This document shows positions 1 through 8,877 of a DNA stretch of 64,000 nt, piece by piece. The translations under genes were made by a program, and so were the position numbers. The notes beneath the pieces were generated by a model. The model did no database searches. It had not been told where the DNA came from and was given only the letters and a program-made list of their open reading frames with translations. Each line of letters opens with the position of its first letter. Within the stretch, counting starts at the first letter, position 1. This stretch comes from Peribacillus frigoritolerans. Lineage in GTDB: Bacteria; Bacillota; Bacilli; Bacillales; DSM-1321. The stretch spans positions 124,001 to 188,000 of the forward strand of contig NZ_JAUUTW010000003.1 of assembly GCF_030676415.1 (NCBI RefSeq), given 5' to 3'.

Positions 1-147
1 CACGACGAAGCGCCATGGTTGGGTCATTTTATGGTTTGGTGCCCATGTTGCAGTTTCCAATAATGATTGGATGGTATCAATAGGAACAGGAATGTCCTTA
101 AATCGTTTGATGCTACGCCGTTCTTTAATGATATCTTCTAGTTTCAT
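1..147 (-). CDS. Nitroreductase family protein (N-terminal part)
   Basis: Only the first 49 codons lie in the window; the gene runs off the left edge. The peptide begins MKLEDIIKERRSIKRF and contains WAPNHKMTQPWRFV, the pattern of FMN-dependent nitroreductases: the Arg-Ser-x-(K/R)-x-F phosphate-binding start and the APxHKxxQPWRF segment, closest in style to E. coli YdjA. Such proteins are cytoplasmic flavoenzymes reducing nitro or quinone-like compounds with NAD(P)H. The start at 147 has an AAGGAG site about 9 bases upstream. It is preceded by a long leader with an inverted repeat (200-320) and faces away from the ABC exporter genes. Family call is firm, substrate unknown. Confidence 0.85.
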   Translation of the reverse strand, partial: MKLEDIIKERRSIKRFKDIPVPIDTIQSLLETATWAPNHKMTQPWRFVV

Positions 148-199
148 GATCATCCTGCTCCTTAAATATATGTAAGTTTAATAGTTGAAAAAAAATAAT

Positions 200-320
200 C
201 CCCGGCTGCCTAATATGCTTCCAACGTGAATAAATTACTTGAATAAAGAGGGGGCAATATTCTAGTGACTTGCATTCGCTAATGAGCATATAATTTTTAC
301 TAGGCACAGAGAAGCCGGGG
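200..320 (-). promoter_or_regulatory. Leader inverted repeat with U-tract upstream of the nitroreductase
   Basis: On the minus strand CCCCGGCT (320-313) pairs with AGCCGGGG (207-200), and TGCCTA (306-301) pairs with TAGGCA (212-207). This closes a domain of about 120 nt, followed at once by ATTATTTTTTTT (199-188). That is the shape of a leader RNA ending in an intrinsic terminator, 40-50 nt before the nitroreductase start. I do not recognise a known riboswitch class. It could also be a small mobile element remnant with imperfect terminal repeats. Confidence 0.45.
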
Positions 321-324
321 CGAC

Positions 325-372
325 ATTGTATCTATGTACAATATCAAAAGGGTACGATAAGAGATTATCGTA
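325..372. promoter_or_regulatory. Two perfect inverted repeats in the divergent control region
   Basis: ATTGTA-N6-TACAAT (325-342) and TACGATAA-N4-TTATCGTA (353-372) are perfect dyads between the nitroreductase and the ABC exporter genes. Their symmetry suggests operators; the binding proteins are unknown. Confidence 0.45.
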
Positions 373-396
373 ATTGCTTATCAAATTTCAGAGATC

Positions 397-422
397 GATA
401 ATGAAATTGAAAATCATTATCA
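397..422. promoter_or_regulatory. Fur-box-like site
   Basis: TGAAAATCATTATCA (408-422) matches the 7-1-7 Fur consensus TGATAATNATTATCA with one mismatch. The wider stretch GATAATGA-N9-TCATTATC (397-421) is a perfect dyad. It lies between two divergent genes, so iron control of either or both is possible. Confidence 0.6.
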
Positions 423-594
423 ATTAGAATTTTCGCTTATTTCCTGTTATTTGTCAAGGGTATTTATTAAAAAAAAATCAAGATATTTACCAATCCTTTA
501 AAACAGTTAAAATCTTTTAAAAAATCTGTATAAAAATGTATAATGAGAGGATGAAAAGATGCTATCTACATATGAAGAATCGAAGGTGTCATAG

Positions 595-2343
595 ATGAAA
601 AAATTGTCCTCATTTCTTAAGCCATACTGGCTTTTGATCATTCTTGCTTTATCCTTAATGATTGTCGAGCTCGGTGTTGAGCTGTTACAACCTCTATTTA
701 TAGCAAAAATAATTGATGATGGCATTTTGCAGAAAGATTTATCGGTGGTGATTAAATGGGGAAGTGTCATGGTTGGACTTTCCGTTTTTTCATTTCTTGG
801 CGGAATCGTTAATTCCTTTACGGCATCACATGTAAGTCAAAGCTTTGGACATGATGTCAGGAAAAGCCTTTTTGGTAAAATACAGGCGTTTTCTTTTGCA
901 AATTTGAATAATATCCCGACTTCCTCGTTGATAACAAGGATGACGAATGATGTGACCCAACTTCAAAATACGGTTTTTATGGGCCTGCGTATCATGGCAA
1001 GGGCGCCATTGATCGTAATCGGCGGGGCGATAATGGCTATTGCGGTCGATTTGAAACTATCACTTGTTTTGGTCATTTCAATTCCGGTTCTTGTTTTCTT
1101 CCTGGGATGGGTTATGAAACGAGCAGCTAAGCTGTTTAAGCTCGTACAGAAAAAACTCGATAATGTCAATGGCGTCATGAGGGAAAACCTGATAGGCATG
1201 CGCTTGATCAAGGCTTTTCTTCGTAAGGAGCATGAAATCGGCCGATTTGACGATGCGAATGAAGAGTTGAAAAGAAAGACTGTGACTTCCCTTCGTTTAA
1301 TTGAAACGACGATGCCAGTGTTGATGCTTGTCATGAATGTGGCGATTCTGATCATTCTCTGGCTTGGAAGTGAATTTATAACAACGGGAGATATACAGGT
1401 AGGGGAAGTTGTGGCGATTGTCAACTATGCCACGAGGATTGCGGCATCCCTTTCCGTTTTTTCATGGCTGATCATGGTCATTTCCCGTGCGAAGGCTTCA
1501 GCAGAACGTGTGACGGAAATATTTGAAACCCCGATAGATATTGATGAAGGTAAGGCGGAAAGCAAGAGTGGGGCCGTCAATGGGGGAGGCATTAAGTTTC
1601 TGGATGTATCTTTCCGCTATCCTGGAACCGATACCCCGATATTGAAAAATTTGAACTTCTCCATCGATCCGGGAGAATCGCTTGCCATTTTAGGAGCGAC
1701 AGGATCAGGGAAAACATCACTGTTTCAGCTGATTCCGAGATTATATGAAGTTGAAAGCGGCTCCATTCAAATTGATGACCAGGACCTGAAAGATATTCCC
1801 TTGAATTCGTTGCGGAAAAGGATCGGCTATGTACCGCAAGAGGCCCTGCTTTTTTCAGGTACCATTAAAAATAATGTCGCTTGGGGAAAAGAAGGTGCCT
1901 CGATGGAGGAAATCATGGCTGCGGCCATGCATGCTCAGGTCCATGAGACCGTAATGAAACTTCCGAAACAATATGAAACCCTGTTAGGACAAAAAGGAGT
2001 GAATCTGTCCGGAGGGCAAAAACAGCGCTTATCGATCGCAAGAGCATTGGTGCGCAGGCCAAAGATCCTCCTTCTGGATGATAGTACGAGTGCGCTGGAT
2101 TTGAAAACGGAAAGTAAATTGCTTGCCGCTTTAAAGACCTATACATGCACAACGCTCATCATTACACAAAAAATCAGTACAGCCATGGAGGCGGACAAGA
2201 TCTTGTTGCTGGAAAGCGGTCAAGTGCTTGCCCTGGGGAAACATCAGGATTTGATGCAAACAAGCGATCTCTATCGAAAAATTGTTCACTCGCAGTTTGG
2301 GGAGGAGGGGATTTCTCTTGAGTCGAAGAATATCTCCCGATAA
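595..2343 (+). CDS. yfiB: ABC exporter subunit with degenerate ATP site (YfiB-like)
   Basis: A half-size ABC exporter of 582 aa: a six-helix membrane domain (about 1-300) fused to a nucleotide-binding domain. Walker A is GATGSGKT (about 367-374), the signature is LSGGQ (about 471-475) and Walker B is ILLLDDSTS. The residue after the Walker B aspartate is Asp rather than the catalytic Glu, and the switch His is replaced by Gln (ITQKIST). These are hallmarks of the degenerate-site subunit of a heterodimeric exporter such as BmrC/BmrD or YfiB/YfiC. The downstream gene overlaps its end and supplies the partner. The start has a modest AAGGTG site. Substrate is unknown, likely drugs or lipophilic compounds; the upstream Fur box hints at an iron link. 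Confidence 0.9.
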   Translation: MKKLSSFLKPYWLLIILALSLMIVELGVELLQPLFIAKIIDDGILQKDLSVVIKWGSVMVGLSVFSFLGGIVNSFTASHVSQSFGHDVRKSLFGKIQAFSFANLNNIPTSSLITRMTNDVTQLQNTVFMGLRIMARAPLIVIGGAIMAIAVDLKLSLVLVISIPVLVFFLGWVMKRAAKLFKLVQKKLDNVNGVMRENLIGMRLIKAFLRKEHEIGRFDDANEELKRKTVTSLRLIETTMPVLMLVMNVAILIILWLGSEFITTGDIQVGEVVAIVNYATRIAASLSVFSWLIMVISRAKASAERVTEIFETPIDIDEGKAESKSGAVNGGGIKFLDVSFRYPGTDTPILKNLNFSIDPGESLAILGATGSGKTSLFQLIPRLYEVESGSIQIDDQDLKDIPLNSLRKRIGYVPQEALLFSGTIKNNVAWGKEGASMEEIMAAAMHAQVHETVMKLPKQYETLLGQKGVNLSGGQKQRLSIARALVRRPKILLLDDSTSALDLKTESKLLAALKTYTCTTLIITQKISTAMEADKILLLESGQVLALGKHQDLMQTSDLYRKIVHSQFGEEGISLESKNISR

Positions 2344-4108
2344 GGTAAAGTCTAAACCGGTCAACTCCTGGAATACTATAAAAAGGATCATTCCCTACTT
2401 AGCAACGAATAAAAGCCTGTTATTTTGTGTCCTTTTCATGGTACTGATAAGCTCGGTTTTGGGATTGCTTGGCCCCTTTCTTGTTGGGATGGCCATTGAT
2501 GATTATATTGTCACAAGAGATAGCGGGGGGCTGATCAGCCTTCTTTTCGGACTTCTTGGAGTCTATATATTTTATTCCCTATCCATGTGGCTTCAGAATT
2601 ATTGGATGATCGGAATCGCTCAGGATACGGTTTATGCGATGCGCAATCAATTATTCAAAAAGCTTCACCAATTGTCCATTCCCTTTTTTGACCGGCGTCA
2701 GTATGGGGAATTGATGAGTCGGGTCACGAATGATATAGAAAATGTCAGTTCCACCTTGAATAGTTCCGTCATCCAGATTTTTTCAAGTGTGCTGACACTG
2801 GTCGGGACGATGGGAGTAATGCTTTATTTGAGCCCTTTATTAACTGTTTTAACCTTATTCATCGTTCCTCTTATGTTCTTCGGTCTGAGGTGGATAACGA
2901 ACCGGACGGGAAAGCTGTTTAAACAACAGCAGAAGAACCTTGGGGAACTGAATGGTTTTATAGAAGAAACGATTTCCGGACAACGGATCGTAAAGGCTTT
3001 TTCACAGGAAGATAAAGTGATCCGAGATTTTATCATCCGGAGTGAAAACTTAAAGAAAGCTGGCTTCCTATCACAATCATACTCTGGGCTGATTCCAAAA
3101 CTGATGAATTTACTGAACAACTTAAGTTTCACGGTAATAGCCGCTGTCGGCGGGTTTTTGGCGCTTAGTGGCATAGGAACGGTTTCCATCGGGGTCATTG
3201 TCATTTTCACGGAGTATTCAAGGCAATTCACCCGTCCGCTCAATGACCTGGCTAACCAATTCAATACACTCCTCTCAGCTGTTGCCGGTGCGGAGCGGGT
3301 TTTCGCCATACTTGATGAAAAAGAAGAGGAAGTGGATGAGAAACAGGCCTCTGAACTTCGTGATGTCCGTGGTGAGGTGGACTTTGAGGGTGTTTCCTTT
3401 TCGTATAATGATGAGGAGCAAACGATATATGATGTTAATTTCCATGCGGAAAAAGGGGAGACCATCGCGCTTGTAGGTCCCACTGGGGCCGGTAAGACTA
3501 CGATCATTAATCTTCTTGCCCGTTTTTACGAGCCGAACAGCGGCCGGATAATGATTGATGGCCAGGATATCCAACAGGTGACGAGGTCCAGTCTACGTAA
3601 GCATATGGGCTTCGTTTTACAGGATTCCTTTTTGTTTCAAGGTACGATCCGTGAAAATATCCGCTACGGCCGACTGGAGGCGGAAGATGAAGAAGTGGTG
3701 AATGCAGCCAAGCTTGCCAATGCCCATTCCTTTATCATGAAACTGCCTGATCGATATGACACCATATTGAATCAGGATGGCAGTGGAATTAGTCAGGGAC
3801 AGCGCCAGCTATTATCGATTGCCAGGGCTATTTTAGCCGATCCCATTCTATTGATTTTGGATGAAGCGACAAGTAGCATAGATACGATTACCGAACTTAA
3901 AATCCAGGAAGCATTACACCGTTTGAAGGAGGGAAGGACAAGTTTTGTCATTGCCCACAGATTGAATACAATTCAGCAAAGTGATCAAATCCTCGTACTT
4001 GATGAAGGAAGGATCATTGAAAAGGGTTCCCATGATGAATTGTTGAGACAGAGGGGTTTTTATTACGAGCTATTTCGCAGTTCATTAAGGGGAAATCAGA
4101 TTGGGTGA
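2318..4108 (+). CDS. yfiC: ABC exporter subunit with canonical Walker B (YfiC-like)
   Basis: Partner half-transporter of 596 aa. The membrane domain covers about 20-330; Walker A is GPTGAGKTT (about 387-395). The signature is altered to ISQGQ, while Walker B (ILDEATSS) keeps the catalytic Glu and the switch is canonical (VIAHRLNT). With the upstream subunit this gives one consensus and one degenerate ATP site, as in known heterodimeric exporters. I chose the TTG at 2318 because GGAGGAGGGG lies 7 bases upstream; an ATG at 2282 in the same frame has no such site and would lengthen the overlap. The 26-nt overlap with the preceding gene implies translational coupling. A terminator follows. Confidence 0.9.
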   Translation: MSRRISPDKVKSKPVNSWNTIKRIIPYLATNKSLLFCVLFMVLISSVLGLLGPFLVGMAIDDYIVTRDSGGLISLLFGLLGVYIFYSLSMWLQNYWMIGIAQDTVYAMRNQLFKKLHQLSIPFFDRRQYGELMSRVTNDIENVSSTLNSSVIQIFSSVLTLVGTMGVMLYLSPLLTVLTLFIVPLMFFGLRWITNRTGKLFKQQQKNLGELNGFIEETISGQRIVKAFSQEDKVIRDFIIRSENLKKAGFLSQSYSGLIPKLMNLLNNLSFTVIAAVGGFLALSGIGTVSIGVIVIFTEYSRQFTRPLNDLANQFNTLLSAVAGAERVFAILDEKEEEVDEKQASELRDVRGEVDFEGVSFSYNDEEQTIYDVNFHAEKGETIALVGPTGAGKTTIINLLARFYEPNSGRIMIDGQDIQQVTRSSLRKHMGFVLQDSFLFQGTIRENIRYGRLEAEDEEVVNAAKLANAHSFIMKLPDRYDTILNQDGSGISQGQRQLLSIARAILADPILLILDEATSSIDTITELKIQEALHRLKEGRTSFVIAHRLNTIQQSDQILVLDEGRIIEKGSHDELLRQRGFYYELFRSSLRGNQIG

Positions 4109-4116
4109 AGAAAGAA

Positions 4117-4142
4117 TGTGTGCCGTCAGGCGCACATTTTTT
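4117..4142 (+). terminator. Terminator after the ABC exporter genes
   Basis: TGTGTGCC-GTCA-GGCGCACA hairpin with one G-U pair, followed by TTTTTT. Confidence 0.75.
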
Positions 4143-4469
4143 GTGTTGGTCCCAGGACCTTAAACTTGGGGATTGCATTCCGTTCATTTAATGATGCACC
4201 GGATTTTTCACCCAATACAGTTTTTATAAAGCGAGAAATTACCAATTCCAGCTTGTTGGGGAAAGAGGGGATTATCGACAAAATAATGGAAAATACTTTA
4301 AAAATTGACCAATTTGCTATTGCTAAAAATCCTTTTAGTAACATATAATTCAGAATATATATAAAATTCTTTAAATTTAATGGGTACGGGGAGGAATGTA
4401 GCCCTGACCCCTTATAAATGAAGGTTTTTTATAGTTGCACACTAGTTCAATAGAGAGGAGATGGAAGAA
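4143..4469. other. Intergenic region upstream of cstA
   Basis: About 330 AT-rich bases. A 76-codon open frame at 4118-4348 has no ribosome binding site and starts inside the terminator hairpin, so I do not call it. The cstA promoter should lie here but I cannot place a convincing -35/-10 pair. Confidence 0.5.
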
Positions 4470-6524
4470 ATGAAAGCGCTTAAGTCAGTCATTCTTTGGG
4501 GGATCATATCTGCGGTGGGAGCGGTGAGTTTTGGTTTCGTCGCGCTAAACCGGGGGGAAAGCATCAATGCCATGTGGATTGTCACTGCAGCACTCTGTGT
4601 TTATTCAATTGCATACCGCTTTTATAGTAAATTCATTGCACGGAAAGTGTTTGAGCTAGATGACAATCGCCAGACTCCATCGGAAGCGAATAATGATGGG
4701 AAAGACTATGTGCCTACAAACAAATGGGTGTTGTTTGGCCACCATTTTGCAGCAATTGCCGGAGCTGGCCCTCTTGTAGGTCCCATCCTTGCAGCGCAGA
4801 TGGGATATTTGCCAGGGACGCTATGGCTTGTAGTCGGAGTTGTATTAGCTGGTGCCGTACAGGATTTCATCATTCTCTTCGGTTCGATGCGCCGTAACGG
4901 CAAATCATTGGGAGAGATGATCAAAGAGGAAATTGGACCGATTACAGGCTTGATAGCTATGATCGGTATCCTGGGCATCATGATCATTTTATTAGCGGTA
5001 CTTGCCCTGGTTGTCGTAAAGGCGCTGGTGGGCAGTCCGTGGGGGATGTTCACGATTGCCTCGACCATACCGATCGCAGTCATTATGGGTATTTATATGC
5101 GTTATATAAGGCCTGGACGGGTTGGTGAAGGATCGATTATCGGAATCATACTATTGATGCTGGCGTTATATTTCGGCCGCTTTGTATCCGAGAGCGCAAC
5201 ATTGGCGCCAATGTTCACTTTCAGTGGGGAAACGATCGCCATCATGTTGATCGTATACGGATTCGTTGCCTCCGTTTTGCCTGTATGGATGTTATTGGCA
5301 CCGCGTGATTACTTAAGCACATTCTTGAAAATCGGTACAATCATCGGACTTGCACTTGGTATCTTTATTGTGATGCCGAGCCTTGAAATGCCTGCCGTCA
5401 CTCAATTCATCGATGGAACAGGACCCGTATTTTCCGGGAATTTATTCCCGTTCCTATTCATTACGATCGCTTGTGGAGCGGTATCGGGATTCCATGCACT
5501 CGTTTCATCGGGTACAACTCCTAAAATGATCGAACGCGAATCCCATTCACGTCCAATCGGATACGGGGCAATGCTGACTGAGTCCTTTGTAGCCATCATG
5601 GCGATGATAGCAGCCTGTGTATTGACCCCAGGGATCTATTTTGCTATTAACAGCCCGGGGGCCGTTGTGGGAACGGAGCCGGCTCAAGTGGCTGCTACGA
5701 TATCCGATTGGGGCTTCATTTTGACACCTGAGATGATTACCGGCCTTGCAGACGATGTTGGGGAAGAGACCATTATATCCCGTACTGGAGGAGCTCCAAC
5801 CTTTGCTATCGGCATGGCCCATATCTTCTCGCAAGTGATTGGCGGGGCGTCCCTGATGGCGTTCTGGTATCATTTCGCGATCCTGTTCGAGGCATTGTTC
5901 ATATTGACCACCATTGATGCGGGAACCAGGGTAGGGCGTTTTATGATACAGGATATCATCGGCACCTTTTACAAGCCATTTGCCGAAACTAATAAATGGC
6001 TGCCCAATATTATTGCGACGGCCATTTGTGTAATCGGTTGGGGGTACTTCCTTTATCAAGGGGTCATTGATCCTCTTGGCGGAATCAATACCCTTTGGCC
6101 ATTGTTTGGAATTGCGAATCAGATGCTTTCCGCCATTGCGTTGCTGCTTGGGACGACGGTCCTTTTCAAAATGGGCAAAAAAGCGTACACATGGGTGACT
6201 CTTGTGCCTACTACATTCTTGTTGATAGTGACCATGACGGCAGGGTGGCAAAAGCTGTTCCACGAAAACCCTGCGATTGGCTTTTTAGCACATAAGGATA
6301 AGTTTAAAGCAGCCTATGAAAGTGGGGAAATTCTTGCTCCGGCAGCTAATCTAGCCGAGATGAAGCGGGTGATCGTCAATGATTATGTGGATGCTGCCCT
6401 TTGTGCCATCTTCATGATCGTTGTGATCACGGTCCTGATTTCTGCCATTAGGTTATGGATAAAAGTCTTAAAAAAGCAGAAAATAGATTTACATGAATCG
6501 CCTTATGTATCAAGGTCGTCATAA
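4470..6524 (+). CDS. cstA: CstA family pyruvate/peptide transporter
   Basis: Polytopic membrane protein of 684 aa with the CstA family core (GHHFAAIAGAGPLVGPILAAQ split around residues 90-110; FHALVSSGTTPK in the middle). Its length is nearer to E. coli CstA and BtsT (about 700 aa) than to the 598-aa B. subtilis CstA. E. coli members take up pyruvate, and CstA was first linked to peptide uptake in carbon starvation. I prefer the ATG at 4470 over 4461 because GAGAGGAG ends at 4460 and leaves a normal 9-base spacing. The first codons (ATGAAAGCGCTTAA) resemble a cre site with two mismatches, so CcpA repression is possible. The small ybdD-like gene follows 13 bases downstream. Confidence 0.9.
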   Translation: MKALKSVILWGIISAVGAVSFGFVALNRGESINAMWIVTAALCVYSIAYRFYSKFIARKVFELDDNRQTPSEANNDGKDYVPTNKWVLFGHHFAAIAGAGPLVGPILAAQMGYLPGTLWLVVGVVLAGAVQDFIILFGSMRRNGKSLGEMIKEEIGPITGLIAMIGILGIMIILLAVLALVVVKALVGSPWGMFTIASTIPIAVIMGIYMRYIRPGRVGEGSIIGIILLMLALYFGRFVSESATLAPMFTFSGETIAIMLIVYGFVASVLPVWMLLAPRDYLSTFLKIGTIIGLALGIFIVMPSLEMPAVTQFIDGTGPVFSGNLFPFLFITIACGAVSGFHALVSSGTTPKMIERESHSRPIGYGAMLTESFVAIMAMIAACVLTPGIYFAINSPGAVVGTEPAQVAATISDWGFILTPEMITGLADDVGEETIISRTGGAPTFAIGMAHIFSQVIGGASLMAFWYHFAILFEALFILTTIDAGTRVGRFMIQDIIGTFYKPFAETNKWLPNIIATAICVIGWGYFLYQGVIDPLGGINTLWPLFGIANQMLSAIALLLGTTVLFKMGKKAYTWVTLVPTTFLLIVTMTAGWQKLFHENPAIGFLAHKDKFKAAYESGEILAPAANLAEMKRVIVNDYVDAALCAIFMIVVITVLISAIRLWIKVLKKQKIDLHESPYVSRSS

Positions 6525-6537
6525 GGGAGGGAAGGAA

Positions 6538-6741
6538 ATGTTGAAAAGATTAATTAAAATTCTCAGCTACAGAAAGCAATTCGTCAGTTTGCTTGTCGGC
6601 GTGCCGAGTTATGATACCTATGTGGCACATATGAGAGTGCACCATCCGGAAGATCCTGTGAAAACCAGGAAAGAATTTTTCTGTGAAGCCCAGGATGAAC
6701 GATATAATGCAAAGGGCGGGAAAGTGTCCCGTTGCTGTTAA
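6538..6741 (+). CDS. YbdD/YjiX family small protein
   Basis: A 67-aa protein of the YbdD/YjiX (DUF466) family, recognisable by GVPSYDTYVAHMRVHHP, then KEFFCEAQDERY and a C-terminal RCC. In E. coli the homologues YjiX and YbdD are encoded directly after BtsT and CstA and are needed for pyruvate uptake, so this is probably an accessory subunit of the upstream transporter. The ATG at 6538 has a strong GGGAGGGAAGG site. It is co-transcribed with cstA and followed by a terminator. Confidence 0.9.
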   Translation: MLKRLIKILSYRKQFVSLLVGVPSYDTYVAHMRVHHPEDPVKTRKEFFCEAQDERYNAKGGKVSRCC

Positions 6742-6755
6742 CTGAATATTTTATG

Positions 6756-6785
6756 AAGGGTCCTCAACAGGAGGGCCCTTTTTTT
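6756..6785 (+). terminator. Terminator after cstA-ybdD
   Basis: AAGGGTCCTC-AACAG-GAGGGCCCTT with one G-U pair, then a run of T. Confidence 0.85.
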
Positions 6786-6900
6786 AGTCGGATTTTTTGA
6801 AGCAGGACATATGTAGAGGGGGAAATGTAACAGCCGTGGAGTCCTTAAAATGTGGAAAAGTATTTATAAAACTAAAAATCTGATCCTTTATTCTTATAGA

Positions 6901-6917
6901 TGTCATATAACCTAACG
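6901..6917. promoter_or_regulatory. TnrA/GlnR-type site, upstream copy
   Basis: TGTCATATAACCTAACG matches TGTNAN7TNACA except for the last base. It is far enough upstream of amtB to act as an activator site. Confidence 0.5.
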
Positions 6918-6992
6918 TTTTTTTTATAAAACACAAAAATTAAGTTGAATTATTAGAAAATTAAGTATATGATAAAAAATATAACATTATTA

Positions 6993-7009
6993 TGTGAGTA
7001 AACATAACA
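6993..7009. promoter_or_regulatory. TnrA/GlnR box upstream of amtB
   Basis: TGTGAGTAAACATAACA fits the TnrA/GlnR consensus TGTNAN7TNACA at every fixed position. It lies only 29-45 bases before the amtB start codon, a position more typical of repression than of TnrA activation. Confidence 0.75.
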
Positions 7010-7037
7010 TATATAAAAACAAGGGGGAAAAAACAGT

Positions 7038-8252
7038 ATGCAAATGGCAGATTCGGTATTCATGTTTTTGGCGACGATGATGGTTTGGCTAATGACACCA
7101 GGGATTGCCCTATTTTATGGAGGGATGGTAAAAAGTAAAAATGTCCTGAATACGGCAATGCATAGTTATATGCCACTGGCTGTCATTTCGATTCTTTGGG
7201 TGCTCATTGGGTATTCATTATCATTTTCACCTGGTAATACACTTCTGGGCGGTCTGGACTGGGTTGGTTTAAAGGATGTAGGCTTTGCACCTGGACCATA
7301 CAGCGAAACAATTCCTCATAGTTTGTTCATGTTATTCCAAATGACTTTTGCCGTTTTAACGGTCTCGATCATTGCAGGTGGCATTGCCGAGCGGATGAAG
7401 TTTTCAGCATTCCTGATTTTTACGATCCTTTGGTCTTTATTCGTATACGCTCCCGTTGCACACTGGGTATGGGGAGGCGGTTGGTTAGCGGAACTGGGTA
7501 CACTTGACTTTGCAGGTGGCAACGTTGTTCATATTTCTTCAGGGGTTGCAGGTCTTGTTTTAGCGATCATGTTAGGTAAAAGGAAAGAGTCGGGGGACAG
7601 TGCACCACATAATCTTCCTTTAACATTCCTTGGCGGATCATTAATTTGGTTCGGTTGGTACGGCTTCAACGTCGGAAGCGCACTGACTATCAATGAAGTG
7701 GCGATGAATGTATTCGTTAATACAGCTGTTGCAGCAGCTGCTGGTATCATTGGCTGGCTGATCGTTGAGTATATGGCTAATAAGAAGGCAACATTGCTGG
7801 GTGCGGTATCCGGAGCTATTTCTGGCTTGGTAGCCATTACACCTGCTTGCGGATTCGTAACGCCCTCATCATCAATCATCATCGGGGTCGTCGGCGGTGC
7901 CGTATGTTTCTGGGGCGTATTCTTCCTTAAGAATAAACTGGGTTACGACGATGCACTCGATGCTTTCGGATTACATGGGATCGGTGGGACATGGGGTGGC
8001 ATCGCTACAGGTTTGTTCGCGACCACTTCCGTAAACGAAAGCGGTGCAAATGGTTTATTCTACGGCGATTTCAACTTGTTGTGGAAGCAGCTTGTAGCGA
8101 TCGTCGCGACATATATCTTCGTTGCCGTGGTCACTTATATCGTTGCTAAAGTCATTAACCTTTTCGTGCCGTTGCGTGTCAGTGAAGAAGATGAGTCAAT
8201 GGGGCTTGATCTTACACTTCATGGAGAAAAAGCTTATCACGAATCAATTTAA
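7038..8252 (+). CDS. amtB: Ammonium transporter AmtB/NrgA
   Basis: A 404-aa Amt family membrane protein with about 11 helices. It starts with the family pattern MTPGIALFYGGMV and has the conserved HISSGVAGLV and AFGLHGIGGTWGG segments, which carry the pore histidines. It conducts ammonium into the cell and is needed when nitrogen is scarce. An AAGGGGG site precedes the ATG. The PII gene follows 14 bases downstream, the usual amtB-glnK (nrgA-nrgB) arrangement in which PII gates the channel. TnrA/GlnR boxes upstream fit nitrogen control. Confidence 0.96.
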   Translation: MQMADSVFMFLATMMVWLMTPGIALFYGGMVKSKNVLNTAMHSYMPLAVISILWVLIGYSLSFSPGNTLLGGLDWVGLKDVGFAPGPYSETIPHSLFMLFQMTFAVLTVSIIAGGIAERMKFSAFLIFTILWSLFVYAPVAHWVWGGGWLAELGTLDFAGGNVVHISSGVAGLVLAIMLGKRKESGDSAPHNLPLTFLGGSLIWFGWYGFNVGSALTINEVAMNVFVNTAVAAAAGIIGWLIVEYMANKKATLLGAVSGAISGLVAITPACGFVTPSSSIIIGVVGGAVCFWGVFFLKNKLGYDDALDAFGLHGIGGTWGGIATGLFATTSVNESGANGLFYGDFNLLWKQLVAIVATYIFVAVVTYIVAKVINLFVPLRVSEEDESMGLDLTLHGEKAYHESI

Positions 8253-8266
8253 AAGGGGTTGCTCAT

Positions 8267-8629
8267 ATGTCCGAGGTTTTAACGAAAATAGAAATCATTA
8301 CACGTCCTATCAAGTTTGAACAATTCAAAGCGGAACTTGCAAAAATAGGGGTAAGCGGAATGACAGTATCGGAAGTAAAAGGAACGGGTCTTCAGAAAAG
8401 TTATGTGGAAACATATAGAGGTAGAAATCGTGAAATGTCATTGCATGACCGAATAAAAATTGAAATCGTAGTGTGTGAAGTGCCAGTTCAGGATGTTGTG
8501 GATGTAGCAAGGAAATTCTTGAGTACCGGTAAACCAGGTGACGGTAAAATCTTCATTTGTGAATTGACGAATGTTGTGAATATCCGTACCGGAAAAGAAG
8601 GTCATGATGCGTTAAAGAATGATGTCTGA
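8267..8629 (+). CDS. nrgB: Nitrogen regulatory PII protein (GlnK/NrgB)
   Basis: A 120-aa PII-type protein. The T-loop region reads ETYRGRNREMSLHDR and the C-terminal GDGKIF and VVNIRTGKEG segments form the nucleotide and 2-oxoglutarate binding parts. Trimeric PII proteins sense ATP/ADP and 2-oxoglutarate and block AmtB when nitrogen is plentiful; in B. subtilis NrgB also binds TnrA. The protein is divergent from proteobacterial GlnB, as expected for NrgB-type Bacillus PII. Translation starts at ATG after AAAAGGGG. Confidence 0.93.
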   Translation: MSEVLTKIEIITRPIKFEQFKAELAKIGVSGMTVSEVKGTGLQKSYVETYRGRNREMSLHDRIKIEIVVCEVPVQDVVDVARKFLSTGKPGDGKIFICELTNVVNIRTGKEGHDALKNDV

Positions 8630-8688
8630 TGCTGTAATTAATGGTCTGAATGTGCCGGATACAGCAGATTGAGGAAAGGGAGCTGAAA

Positions 8689-8871
8689 ATGGGGAGACTG
8701 GTCCGAATTGTTAATGCAAAAAAACAGAAGATCGTTAATACGCTCATTTCAGAGGATGTATATCAACCTGATGACCGACCCTTTTTATTGGAATTGCCAC
8801 TGAAAAATTTAGAAGAGATTTTATCCCTTCGAATAAAATCCCCGTTTCAAAATCCCCGTTTTAAAAAATAA
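8689..8871 (+). CDS. Small hypothetical protein downstream of the ammonium operon
   Basis: A 60-aa basic protein starting MGRLVRIVNAKKQK and ending NPRFKK. It has no signal peptide or membrane helix. The ATG has AAAGGGAG 6 bases upstream, and a terminator-like hairpin follows directly after the stop, which supports a real gene. It lies 59 bases after nrgB and may be the last gene of the same transcript. I do not recognise the family. Confidence 0.6.
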   Translation: MGRLVRIVNAKKQKIVNTLISEDVYQPDDRPFLLELPLKNLEEILSLRIKSPFQNPRFKK

Positions 8872-8877
8872 CCTTTC

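Noticed and set aside
4118..4348. 76-codon open frame after the ABC exporter genes
   Set aside because: It starts within the terminator hairpin, has no ribosome binding site and its peptide is not protein-like.
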